Shown: positions 16,242-24,095 of the stretch, in pieces
How positions within the stretch are numbered: the first letter of the stretch is position 1
Layout of the letters: the number at the start of each line of letters is the position of its first letter
Origin: Fibrobacter sp.
Lineage (GTDB): Bacteria; Fibrobacterota; Fibrobacteria; Fibrobacterales; Fibrobacteraceae
Direction of reading: 5' to 3'
NCBI GenBank assembly: GCA_024398935.1
Contig: JAKSIH010000009.1
Coordinates: forward strand, 1-64,000
Length of the DNA stretch: 64,000 bases
Position numbers and translations under genes: made by a program
Notes under the pieces: model-generated
What the model was told of the DNA's origin: nothing
Database searches by the model: none
What the model saw: only the letters and a program-made list of their open reading frames with translations

Positions 16242-16895
16242 ATGGCTGAATTGAAGAATTATCGTGAAGTTGGAATTTTTGACTTGATGTCTGCCCCGCT
16301 AAATCCTATCGGGGCCTTTGATGCTGAACAGTTCAAAAAGGATGTTCGCGATCTTCTTGAAAAAAAGGCCGATGAAAAGTTTCTCGCCGTAGACCTTACG
16401 GGGCTGGACTTTGTTTACAGTGACGCCTATAACGCCTATCTCCAGTTTCATGAAGAAATGTCAAACCGGGGGGGCATGTTTGCCCTGTTGACCAACAATA
16501 ACATCATTGTTGACGGTCTTAAGAAAGCCGGGCTGAATAAGAAACTGAAAATTTTTGCATCGGAAGAGGACATGATGTCCTTCTCCCTTCATGCGCAGGC
16601 TCCTGCTCCTACGGTGGAACCGGAAATGCCTGCCGCGGTAGCTTCCCAGAATGTTCCCTCTGCAGCGACTGCAGTGGATGAAACTACGACCGCTGCTCCT
16701 GTTGGCCGTTCTACAGGTCCTCACCGCCGCTTCACCAAGAGCTTTAACGCTATCGTGAAGGATGACAAGGACAAGAAGAAGGGTCTGGATGTTCCCTTTG
16801 ATGAAGAACCGTCCTCCGCCCGAACGGTCATCGTGGTGATTCTCCTTCTTCTGATTGCGGTGGGTGCCACCTTGGCTTTCTTCTACATCAAGTAA
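16242..16895 (+). CDS. STAS-domain protein with C-terminal membrane anchor
   Basis: 217 residues. Residues 1-110 fit a STAS (anti-anti-sigma-like) domain: FLAVDLTGLDFVYSDAYNAYLQFHEEM corresponds to the strand-loop-helix that carries the phosphorylatable Ser/Thr, here with Ser at the D-S-A position. GGMFALLTNNNIIVDGLKKAGLNKKLKIF follows as the second half. An Ala/Pro/Thr linker and one membrane helix (about 195-215) complete it, with the STAS domain probably cytoplasmic. A membrane-tethered STAS protein is unusual; most are soluble or fused to transporters. It starts a tight operon with a LytM-like protein 3 nt downstream, suggesting a cell-envelope signalling or scaffold role (inference). Confidence 0.68.
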   Translation: MAELKNYREVGIFDLMSAPLNPIGAFDAEQFKKDVRDLLEKKADEKFLAVDLTGLDFVYSDAYNAYLQFHEEMSNRGGMFALLTNNNIIVDGLKKAGLNKKLKIFASEEDMMSFSLHAQAPAPTVEPEMPAAVASQNVPSAATAVDETTTAAPVGRSTGPHRRFTKSFNAIVKDDKDKKKGLDVPFDEEPSSARTVIVVILLLLIAVGATLAFFYIK

Positions 16896-16898
16896 TCG

Positions 16899-17894
16899 AT
16901 GGCCGTCGAGTTTCGAGAATATAAGGGTAAGCGAAAACCCATAAATCCTCAACATAAGTTTCCTCTGCTCAGGTTGCTTTTGGTTGCCCTTGCTGCCGTT
17001 GCGGTGTATTTTTCCGGGCTTCCCTCAAAAATTGCCGATGCACTGCCCCTTCCCGGAAATGAACCCGAGAAAATCGAGGATACCTGGGAAACGCATTGTT
17101 CCATGGCTGGCGGATCGCCCCGGATTCTTTCGGATAGTCTGGTTCAATGTACCTGGAATGTTAACGAGGTGAATCAGGATTCCCTCCTGCTTCCGGATCC
17201 CTTTCTGAGATATCTAGCCTCCTTGCGGAAAACCTCATACATGGAAATTTCCTGGATGGCGCACGTGAGGGACTTTTCCGATCCGCTCATGGTCTTTAGC
17301 CGAGACGAGTATCGCAATGAATATCTTCACATGAGGCGCCCCGATTCCAGCTTTGTCTGGATTCGAAGGGCTGTTGAATCTGCATCGGATGCTGCCGCAT
17401 CGTTTAGTGCAAGGGATGATGGTTGCCGCTTTCCGGGAATCTGCCCTCACGTGCCTCTGGAATGGTCTGCACTACCCATTACGGACGGATTTGACTTTGA
17501 AGGCCAGGAATCCCTTATTGCCGCCGATGTATTCCGCGGTCTCGGGGAAGCTCCTGTCTATGCGATTCTTCCTGGACATATCCTGGATATCGGTAAGGAT
17601 TCTCTTGGCTATTTTGCAGAAATCAGCCACGGCAATAACATCTCCAGCAGGACTTCGGGAATGGGAATGCGTAACGAGTCTCTTTCCGTGGGGGATTCCG
17701 TGCAGGTGGATGTGCCCATCGGGAAGCTAGCCCCTCTGGACAGTTCCGTGTTCTACCTTTCCGTCCGGGAGAACGGGCGCTTTGTCCGCTGGAAGAACTT
17801 CTACGAGGATGCCTATCCTGTATCCAGGAAGGAGATAGACGCGTTTCTGGATAATGTAGCTAGACTTCTAGACAGTAGGATGTCTTTGCCTTAA
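16899..17894 (+). CDS. Degenerate LytM/M23-like envelope protein
   Basis: 331 residues with an N-terminal membrane segment (FPLLRLLLVALAAVAVYFSGL). The C-terminal third keeps the M23 (LytM) beta pattern: APVYAILPGHILDIG, then GYFAEISHGNNISSRTSGM, then LSVGDSVQVDVPIGKLAP and SVFYLSVRENGRFVRWKNF. The zinc ligands of active M23 enzymes are not in place: I see neither HxxxD nor HxH. It is therefore probably a non-catalytic regulator of cell-wall hydrolases, in the manner of EnvC or NlpD. It is cotranscribed with the STAS protein and the downstream lipoprotein. The family match is by pattern only and should be tested by profile search. Confidence 0.55.
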   Translation: MAVEFREYKGKRKPINPQHKFPLLRLLLVALAAVAVYFSGLPSKIADALPLPGNEPEKIEDTWETHCSMAGGSPRILSDSLVQCTWNVNEVNQDSLLLPDPFLRYLASLRKTSYMEISWMAHVRDFSDPLMVFSRDEYRNEYLHMRRPDSSFVWIRRAVESASDAAASFSARDDGCRFPGICPHVPLEWSALPITDGFDFEGQESLIAADVFRGLGEAPVYAILPGHILDIGKDSLGYFAEISHGNNISSRTSGMGMRNESLSVGDSVQVDVPIGKLAPLDSSVFYLSVRENGRFVRWKNFYEDAYPVSRKEIDAFLDNVARLLDSRMSLP

Positions 17895-17906
17895 TGGAGT
17901 AGCCTT

Positions 17907-19043
17907 ATGAAATTTCAAAAGATACTTGTCCTGACTCCGGTGAAGGTTGCCCTGCTTGCTGTCCTTTTGTTTGCTGCAGTGTTTGTTGGCTGTGAAAAGG
18001 ATTCGGACGGACCGTTAAGCGTTTCCAATGAAAATACGGAATTCGAGGGCACGGGTTTCTTTCTTTCGGCGAGCCTGGATTCGAACAGTCTGATCCATCT
18101 TGCCCAGGATACGCTCTATCTTTCCATGGGGCAAATCTGGTCATTTTCCAATTGTGCCCTCCGCTCCATCGACCTGAACTATCGTCGTGAGGATTCTGTT
18201 CTCTGGATCGAACCTGTTATCCAGATCAAGACTTCGGGAGAGGATTGCGCAGCTCCCTATTACAGGCCGGATACGGTTATCAAGATTTTGATGAGCGAAA
18301 CCGTAGGAAGCTCGGTTTCTACGATCAAGGTGAAAAACGATGTGGATTCCGTCCTGGATACGATCCTTGTCCGTCGGGGAACATTCCGGACGGATACCTT
18401 CAACATCTATCTGGATTCTTCCTTCGGGGTTGCTGCCAACTATCCGTTGCGTACAAGGGAAAAGAAGGGCTCCAGGGAAATTCCCACGATCTTGCGGGTG
18501 CTGGATTCCTTGACTCCCCGGACGTTCTACTGGCGGACTATGGAAGCGAATTGCACCCATCGGGTGGATATGTGCAAGTCTGTCGTAGCGGATACCCTGT
18601 ATCCCATGACCTGGGATATTGACGATACGAATCTGGTGCCTATCCATTATGCCTGTGCCGATTCCGATTCGGTCTACTGCATCAATTCCAAGTGGGAAAA
18701 TGACTCTGCGGCATTGGGTGCCTTGCAGGAGCGGCCCGATACGATTTGGCATTACAGTACCTACTTCCTGGAAAAGATTCCGGACTGCGTGACCTATAAT
18801 TCCTTTAGTCATGCGCCGCTTTTTGTAGGGACCAAGGTGCGCATTGTGCGTCAGCAGATGATACCTTCCGAAAATGAAATATACTGCGGTCCTTCTTCGG
18901 AAAGGAACTGGATAATTTATAATCTGTCGAACGGCAGGATGGTCTTGGACAATGATTCTGTAACGGTGGTTGATAGTCTGATCCGAAAGTGGAAGGATGC
19001 GGCTGTTGCTCCGGAATCGCTTATGGTAAAGGATACCTTATGA
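17907..19043 (+). CDS. Lipoprotein of unknown function
   Basis: 378 residues. A hydrophobic signal peptide ends in the lipobox VFVGC, followed by an acidic, Ser/Asp-rich stretch. The remainder is predicted beta-rich, with at least nine Cys in the mature part (for example SNCALRSIDL, GEDCAAPYY, ANCTHRVDMCKS, YACADSDSVYCINS), suggesting several disulfides and an extracytoplasmic location. No family is recognised. It lies 12 nt after the LytM-like gene, and its stop overlaps the Nudix start as ATGA, so translation of the two is coupled. Confidence 0.65.
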   Translation: MKFQKILVLTPVKVALLAVLLFAAVFVGCEKDSDGPLSVSNENTEFEGTGFFLSASLDSNSLIHLAQDTLYLSMGQIWSFSNCALRSIDLNYRREDSVLWIEPVIQIKTSGEDCAAPYYRPDTVIKILMSETVGSSVSTIKVKNDVDSVLDTILVRRGTFRTDTFNIYLDSSFGVAANYPLRTREKKGSREIPTILRVLDSLTPRTFYWRTMEANCTHRVDMCKSVVADTLYPMTWDIDDTNLVPIHYACADSDSVYCINSKWENDSAALGALQERPDTIWHYSTYFLEKIPDCVTYNSFSHAPLFVGTKVRIVRQQMIPSENEIYCGPSSERNWIIYNLSNGRMVLDNDSVTVVDSLIRKWKDAAVAPESLMVKDTL

Positions 19044-19762
19044 TTGAATATACCTACGCTGCAGAAATCGCGGAAGCGGATCGCGAGATTCTTTTGAACT
19101 CCCGAATTTATAGGGAATGGTTGGAAGCATCCCAGAAAAATTTCATTGTGAAAAAGGTTCACTTTGCTTCGGCGGATTTCTTGCTGAAAGGTCGTCAGCC
19201 CCTGTTTATCAAGCTGGAGGCTACGGCTACACTTCCCGATGGCCGCCCTGTCCATGGTATCGTGCTTGTTCGCGGAAATGCCGTAGGAGTTCTGGTGGTG
19301 TTACGCTGCGAGGGTAAACCTTACCTGCTGCTGGTGCGGCAGCCCCGTTTCGCAATTTCTGAACAGGCTTCCCTTGAAATTCCTGCAGGAATCCTGGACT
19401 GGACGGGCGACTACCGCAAGGTGGCTCTTTCGGAACTGGAAGAAGAAGCTCAGATTGAAGCGGACGATTCGGAACTGATCGACCTGATGGACTTCTGGTA
19501 TAAGGGCGCCACGCCTGGTTTTGCAGGTAGCTGTGGCCTTCTGGACGAGCGTATCCGCCTTTACGCTATTGAACGTGAAGTGACCCGTGAACAGCTGGAT
19601 GCCATGAATGGCAAGGACCAGAAATATACCGAGGAAATCGAATGGATTCGCACGGAGGTGTTGCCCTACGAGGAGGCGGCCCACCAGTTTATTGATGGAA
19701 AGAACTTTATCGCCCTGTTCCTCTATGAACGCTGGCTTAGGTCCCAGGGCAGAAGTCTTTAA
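19040..19762 (+). CDS. Nudix hydrolase with imperfect Nudix box
   Basis: 240 residues. The Nudix box region runs EIPAGILDWTGDYRKVAL followed by SELEEEAQI. The catalytic Glu cluster (ELEEE) is kept, but the usual REU Arg is Ser and the box Gly is Gln. The fold and the IPAG motif resemble ADP-sugar pyrophosphatases (NudF/NudE type), which clear ADP-ribose or sugar nucleotides. Substrate is not predictable. The longer frame starting at 18989 reads into the upstream lipoprotein; ATG 19040, overlapping the upstream stop, is the natural start. It is the last gene of the STAS-LytM-lipoprotein operon and ends at a terminator. Confidence 0.78.
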   Translation: MIEYTYAAEIAEADREILLNSRIYREWLEASQKNFIVKKVHFASADFLLKGRQPLFIKLEATATLPDGRPVHGIVLVRGNAVGVLVVLRCEGKPYLLLVRQPRFAISEQASLEIPAGILDWTGDYRKVALSELEEEAQIEADDSELIDLMDFWYKGATPGFAGSCGLLDERIRLYAIEREVTREQLDAMNGKDQKYTEEIEWIRTEVLPYEEAAHQFIDGKNFIALFLYERWLRSQGRSL

Positions 19763-19763
19763 A

Positions 19764-19800
19764 AAAAGAGCGGGTCCGAGCCCGCCTTTCTTTTTTGTTT
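19764..19800. terminator. Bidirectional Rho-independent terminator
   Basis: GCGGG pairs with CCCGC around TCCGAG, with an A-run on the left and a T-run on the right. It can end both the Nudix operon and the opposing small membrane-protein gene. Confidence 0.8.
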
Positions 19801-19823
19801 TTGGAAGTTCCGGTGTGAACTTT

Positions 19824-20030
19824 CTAAAAAAGATTATTGATTGTAAGTCCAATGAAGAATACAGTCAGGTAACCGTACCAGAGGCCGGTAAAGACATAGT
19901 TCAGCTTGCGCTTGTAGGCTTTGGGCTCGTTCTTGTTCTTTTCGCGGATTACAAGAACATTCTTGCGGCAGAAATAGAAACAGAGGGCAAGACCTGCCAA
20001 GGTAGCGAGAATTAAAAGTACATATGTCAT
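19824..20030 (-). CDS. Small two-helix membrane protein, 68 residues
   Basis: Starts MTYVLLILATLAGLALCFYF, one membrane helix. A Lys/Asn/Arg-rich polar loop (VIREKNKNEPKAYKRK) follows, then a second helix (YGYLTVFFIGLTINN). A GGGG core lies 5 nt before the ATG at 20028-20030. The longer start in the frame would overlap the divergent LtaS-like gene. Both termini are predicted on the same side of the membrane. No family is recognised. It is flanked by a bidirectional terminator and a divergent gene, so it is its own transcription unit. Confidence 0.55.
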   Translation of the reverse strand: MTYVLLILATLAGLALCFYFCRKNVLVIREKNKNEPKAYKRKLNYVFTGLWYGYLTVFFIGLTINNLF

Positions 20031-20048
20031 ATTGCCCCATAAGATAAC

Positions 20049-20054
20049 TATTTT
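20049..20054 (+). promoter_or_regulatory. Predicted -10 hexamer TATTTT, 7 nt before ATG (leaderless)
   Basis: TATTTT ends 7 nt before the ATG at 20062, and there is no Shine-Dalgarno sequence. It lies in the 31-bp space between divergent genes. Confidence 0.4.
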
Positions 20055-20061
20055 TTCTCCT

Positions 20062-22239
20062 ATGGAAAATTTACTGGATACACAAAAGCGGTTTAAGGAC
20101 ACATTTAAAGTCCTTTCGACGGTTTTGGCATTTTGGCTCGTGCATGTGATTTTGCGTGTGGTCCTTCTCTTTAGGGATAATCCTTACGGCATTCCCTATG
20201 TGGCAAAACCGGACTGGTATATCTTTCATGCCATCTGTATCGACTTTGTGTGGATTCTTGAATTTTCCACCCTGTTTTTGCTTCTGGCCCTTTTCCTGCC
20301 TGTTGCTTCCAGGGTTCGCAAGTTTGTAAATCCTGTCCTGCTGGTATTGCAGAGTGTCCTTTTGCCTTTCACCTTGCTGGACCATGAATTCTGCCGCTTT
20401 CTGGGAACTCACTTTTCCATTTCCCTGCTAGATACCTATAAGGACACGTCTTCCCTGACCATGCTGTTCGACTATGTGGCGGCGGACCAGTCCGTACCTT
20501 ACCTGCAGTGGTTCTTGCTTTTGGGAATTGTACCTGGTGCGATTTTCCTGAGAAAGTTTTTTATCGGTCGGTTCAAGGCGAAAAATTTCAGGGGAGGTCT
20601 CCTGAAGGCCTGGCTTATTGGCTGCATTGCGTTCTTTGGCGCTTCGGAACTTTTCCTGAAGAAGATCTGGACCGGCGGAAACCGCATGCGCAAGCTGGAA
20701 CCGGTGGTAAGTATCTTTGCCCGGGATATTGTGAATCTCATTGCGGGTGAGGGGGAGATGGATCCCGCCTACCTGAAGGCGGCGACGGAAACTGCCCGCA
20801 GGGTCTGGGCGGAAGTGGAAGGGGATAACGCAAACCTCTACGAGTATCCCGATGACAACTATCCGATGTACCGCGTGCGTAAGGATACTGCGGTGGAAAT
20901 TTCCTTCATTCCTGCAACGGTGGATTCTGCAAGTGGCGACACAGTACGTCCCAACTTCCTGGTAATCTTCATGGAATCCCAGCGGGGTCTGGATGTTGGA
21001 TATCTGGACGGATTTCATAAGTCCGGTTACGTGAAGGATGGAGATAATCGCAAACTCCGTGAAAGCGCTACTCCCGTGTTGGATTCCCTGTCCCGCGAAG
21101 GGATTGCCTGTGTCCGCTTCTACGCCAGCGGTGTTCCCACTGTAGGTGGCGTACTTTCTACTCACTTTGGTTTTACGCCCCATCGCTTTAAGCAGACTGC
21201 GTCGGAGCTGACCTACATTGATGCGCCCAGCTTTGCTTCCATTTTGCGGGATGCGGGCTACAAGGCTCATTTCTTTGCTGCTGCGGACCCTGCCTGGGAC
21301 AACCTTTCCGTGTGGTTCCAGAAGTGGTATGACCGCACCCATTACGACCGCCAGTACGAAGACGATTCCACCTTCTTCGATGTGACGGCGGCCTTCATCA
21401 AGGATAGCCTTGCTCCTGCGGCCGCTAGCGAGAATAAGCCTTTCATTGCATCCATGATTACCCGCAGTAATCACTATCCCTTCAATCTGGTGCCGGGCAT
21501 GCCCGATTCCGCAAAGGCCTTGCCTCAGGCGGAACGGATGCGCTGGACCATGCATTGGGCGGACGCCCAGATGGGTCGTTTTTTGAATAAACTATCTAGC
21601 GAACCCTGGTTCAGGAATACTTATGTCATTATTCTTGGGGACCATGGTTTCCCGCAAGGGGAGCATGGAGTTTCTGCCATCGGTAGCGACGCCTATTCCA
21701 ATGTGACCTGGATTCCCTTTGTGGTGAACGGTCCAGGAATCAAGCATCGTGGTGATACTCTGGTGTCTCCCAGCGGGGCTCAGGCCAACCTGATTTACGA
21801 GGCGGCCAGCCAGAGTGATGTGGCGCCGACCATCCTTGCGCTTGCTCGGGTGGATGCCCCCAATTCCTTCATGGGTCACAATCTTTTCAGGATTGGATCG
21901 GGACGATGGGTCAATTGCCTTCGGGATGATGATGGTAATCAGTGGCATGGTTCCTTTGCTATTGGTGCCCATTCCGGAAAGATGGCCTTGAGCAACGATA
22001 TGTACCGGATTATTGCGGATGCATCTGGAGAATCGGACCCCATGATTTTCAGGGAGTACGATAGAGAAGAAAATGAAAACATCTTTGATAGGGAAGAATC
22101 GGAGAATCCCTACAGGAATTCGAAGGGTGGCTTTGTCTATCGAGCTGTTGCCCAGAAGATGACCTCCTTATTGGATACCCTTTTGACCTTGAATGACTGG
22201 ATTTTGGTTCACGATCGGGTAAGAAAGTCCGAAAAATAG
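20062..22239 (+). CDS. LtaS-type phosphoglycerol transferase / sulfatase-family membrane enzyme
   Basis: 725 residues. Five N-terminal membrane helices within the first 210 residues are followed by a periplasmic alkaline-phosphatase-fold domain. Visible are NFLVIFMESQRGLDV (first metal ligand E), SGVPTVGGVLSTHFG (region of the nucleophilic Thr), HWADAQMGRFLNKL and YVIILGDHGFPQGEHG (DHG metal ligands). This is the lipoteichoic-acid synthase / OpgB / MdoB architecture. In a Gram-negative cell the expected job is adding phosphoglycerol to periplasmic glucans or surface glycans; no partner gene is adjacent. ATG 20062 is preferred over the TTG at 20032. A terminator follows at 22287. Confidence 0.85.
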   Translation: MENLLDTQKRFKDTFKVLSTVLAFWLVHVILRVVLLFRDNPYGIPYVAKPDWYIFHAICIDFVWILEFSTLFLLLALFLPVASRVRKFVNPVLLVLQSVLLPFTLLDHEFCRFLGTHFSISLLDTYKDTSSLTMLFDYVAADQSVPYLQWFLLLGIVPGAIFLRKFFIGRFKAKNFRGGLLKAWLIGCIAFFGASELFLKKIWTGGNRMRKLEPVVSIFARDIVNLIAGEGEMDPAYLKAATETARRVWAEVEGDNANLYEYPDDNYPMYRVRKDTAVEISFIPATVDSASGDTVRPNFLVIFMESQRGLDVGYLDGFHKSGYVKDGDNRKLRESATPVLDSLSREGIACVRFYASGVPTVGGVLSTHFGFTPHRFKQTASELTYIDAPSFASILRDAGYKAHFFAAADPAWDNLSVWFQKWYDRTHYDRQYEDDSTFFDVTAAFIKDSLAPAAASENKPFIASMITRSNHYPFNLVPGMPDSAKALPQAERMRWTMHWADAQMGRFLNKLSSEPWFRNTYVIILGDHGFPQGEHGVSAIGSDAYSNVTWIPFVVNGPGIKHRGDTLVSPSGAQANLIYEAASQSDVAPTILALARVDAPNSFMGHNLFRIGSGRWVNCLRDDDGNQWHGSFAIGAHSGKMALSNDMYRIIADASGESDPMIFREYDREENENIFDREESENPYRNSKGGFVYRAVAQKMTSLLDTLLTLNDWILVHDRVRKSEK

Positions 22240-22286
22240 ATGAACCTATCGAAATATTGGTCTGAAAATGCCTCTGGTTTAACTGA

Positions 22287-22315
22287 GGAGTGTTGCCCGC
22301 ACTCCTTTTTTTTTC
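22287..22315 (+). terminator. Rho-independent terminator after the LtaS-like gene
   Basis: GGAGTG pairs with CACTCC over a 7-nt loop, followed by nine T. Confidence 0.85.
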
Positions 22316-22336
22316 TCTATTTGTGTTGGTTTAAGA

Positions 22337-22393
22337 CTGTCCGTGGATATCGCTCTGCCTGGAACCTGGCAAGTGGCATCCGTTAGCGGACGG
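22337..22393 (+). ncRNA. Structured 5' leader of the rimP operon (nested hairpin)
   Basis: Three collinear stems can form: CTGTCCG/CGGACGG (22337-22343 with 22387-22393), TGGAT/ATCCG (22344-22348 with 22378-22382) and TGCC/GGCA (22356-22359 with 22368-22371). A short T-rich stretch follows 24 nt before the TTG start. The position directly upstream of rimP suggests an attenuator or a protein-binding leader. This is inferred from complementarity only. Confidence 0.45.
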
Positions 22394-22416
22394 CAATTTT
22401 TATATAAGAGGTCTAT

Positions 22417-22863
22417 TTGGCTAACGAAAAGTTGGATTCGCTGATCGCTCAGGCTTGCGAAGCTGTGGGCGTCACCTTGGTGGAACAGGATATGTTCCGC
22501 GCAGGAAAGCGCAAGACGCTTCGCCTTTACATTGATAAGCCCGAGGGCGTAACCATCGATGACTGTTCCGCCGTGAGCCGTCATCTGTCCGATGCCTTGG
22601 ACCTGGATCCTGAAATTATCGAAGGGGCATACACTCTGGAAGTGTCCTCCCCGGGGTTGGACCGCCCCCTCAAGTCGGACGCGGACTTCATCAGAAACAA
22701 GGGTCGCTTCATTCGTGTGACTCGCCCTGCCGGTAAGCCTGTGGTGGGTAAGCTGATTGAAGTGGACGAAAAGAATTTAACCCTGGCACTCAAGGGGAAG
22801 AAGGAAGAAGAAGTCATTCCTCGTGACGAAGTGCTTGTGGCAAAAGTGGATGTACAAATCTAA
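22417..22863 (+). CDS. rimP: Ribosome maturation factor RimP
   Basis: 148 residues, usual length for RimP, which acts in 30S subunit maturation. The N-terminal domain has DSLIAQACEAVGVTLVEQDMFRAGKRKTL and the signature YIDKPEGVTIDDCSAVSRHLSDALDL; YTLEVSSPGLDRPL completes it. The C-terminal SH3-like domain follows (GKLIEVDEKNLTLAL). The start is TTG at 22417, preceded by AGAGG with 5-nt spacing; no in-frame ATG fits. It is first gene of the rimP-nusA-infB operon, with nusA 14 nt downstream. Confidence 0.94.
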   Translation: MANEKLDSLIAQACEAVGVTLVEQDMFRAGKRKTLRLYIDKPEGVTIDDCSAVSRHLSDALDLDPEIIEGAYTLEVSSPGLDRPLKSDADFIRNKGRFIRVTRPAGKPVVGKLIEVDEKNLTLALKGKKEEEVIPRDEVLVAKVDVQI

Positions 22864-22877
22864 AAGAAGGTCATGGT

Positions 22878-24050
22878 ATGAAAAACGAACCGAAAGTTAA
22901 TTTGCTCGAAGTGCTGAAGGGTGTTGTCGAAGCTAAGGACATGGATGACTCCGCAGTGCTCAACGCCCTGAAGGAAGCTCTCATTACTGCAGCTCGTAAG
23001 TACCTGCATATTGAAAAGAAGATCGAGGTGGACTTCGATATGGAAACCAACGAAGTCCATGTGTTCCTTCGCGTGGACGTTGTGGATGACTATCCCGACT
23101 ATGACCCCGACATGACTGCTGCCGAAGTGGAAGAACTGGACAAGGGCTATATGCTGGTTGAAGAAGCTCGTGACTTCAACGAAGATGCTCAGGCCGGTGA
23201 CCGCCTGGAAATGGAAATTCCTATCGCAGCATTTGGCCGTCAGGCTATCCAGACCGCAAAGCAGCTCTTGAACCAGCAGATCCGTGATGCAGAACGCCAG
23301 AGAATCATGGACACCTATCGTAGCCGTATCGGCTCCATGATCAGCGGTGAAGTGATCCGTCTGGAACAGCGTAACATCATCGTGCGTCTCGGCAAGACCG
23401 AAGCCATGATTCCTCCCCGTGAACAGATTAGTCGTGAACGCTGGGCTCAGGGTAACTCCATCAAGGCTGTGATCGCCCGTGTGGATGAATCCTCCAAGAA
23501 TGGTGCTCAGGTGATTCTGTCCCGCGCCAATGGCGACTTCCTCAAGGAACTGTTCCGTCAGGAAGTTCCCGAAATTTATGAAGGTACCGTTGAAATCAAG
23601 GGCGTTGCCCGCGAACCCGGTTTCCGCGCAAAGATTGCCGTCTATTCCCGTGACGAAAAGATTGACCCCGTTGGCGCTTGCGTCGGCATGAAGGGTGCAC
23701 GCGTTCAGACGATCGTCCGCGAACTGGGTAACGAACGTATCGATATCGTTCAGTGGAATCCGGATCTGGATGTATTCATCCAGCGTGCCCTTGCTCCCGC
23801 TAATGTGGTTAAGCTCATGCACGTCCCCGAAACTCTTCGTACGGTCGTAATTATCAGCGACGAAAACCTGGCTCTCGCTATTGGCAAGAATGGCCAGAAC
23901 GTGAAGCTTGCCGCTGAACTTGTTAAGCGCAATCTCGATGTGTTCGGCGAAAAGGAATGGTCCGAAAAGGATGACGACGCCAAGGCTCAGGTGATGACCC
24001 CCTCTGCTGCAGACCTCGGTCATTCTAACAACGCTCGCAGGGCTCACTAA
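22878..24050 (+). CDS. nusA: Transcription termination/antitermination factor NusA
   Basis: 390 residues. It has the N-terminal RNA-polymerase-binding domain (to about 130), an S1 domain (GSMISGEVIRLEQRNIIVRLGKTEAMIPPREQ) and two KH domains (GVAREPGFRAKIAVYS, DPVGACVGMKGARVQTIVRELGNERIDIV, and IGKNGQNVKLAAEL). It ends soon after the second KH domain without the acidic repeats of proteobacterial NusA, which is normal outside that group. It modulates pausing, termination and antitermination. AAGG sits 7 nt before the ATG. No ylxR/ylxQ genes separate it from infB, unlike in Firmicutes. Confidence 0.97.
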   Translation: MKNEPKVNLLEVLKGVVEAKDMDDSAVLNALKEALITAARKYLHIEKKIEVDFDMETNEVHVFLRVDVVDDYPDYDPDMTAAEVEELDKGYMLVEEARDFNEDAQAGDRLEMEIPIAAFGRQAIQTAKQLLNQQIRDAERQRIMDTYRSRIGSMISGEVIRLEQRNIIVRLGKTEAMIPPREQISRERWAQGNSIKAVIARVDESSKNGAQVILSRANGDFLKELFRQEVPEIYEGTVEIKGVAREPGFRAKIAVYSRDEKIDPVGACVGMKGARVQTIVRELGNERIDIVQWNPDLDVFIQRALAPANVVKLMHVPETLRTVVIISDENLALAIGKNGQNVKLAAELVKRNLDVFGEKEWSEKDDDAKAQVMTPSAADLGHSNNARRAH

Positions 24051-24095
24051 GCAAAAAACTGGTTTGAACCAAGGAATATTGGAATAGGCTAATTC

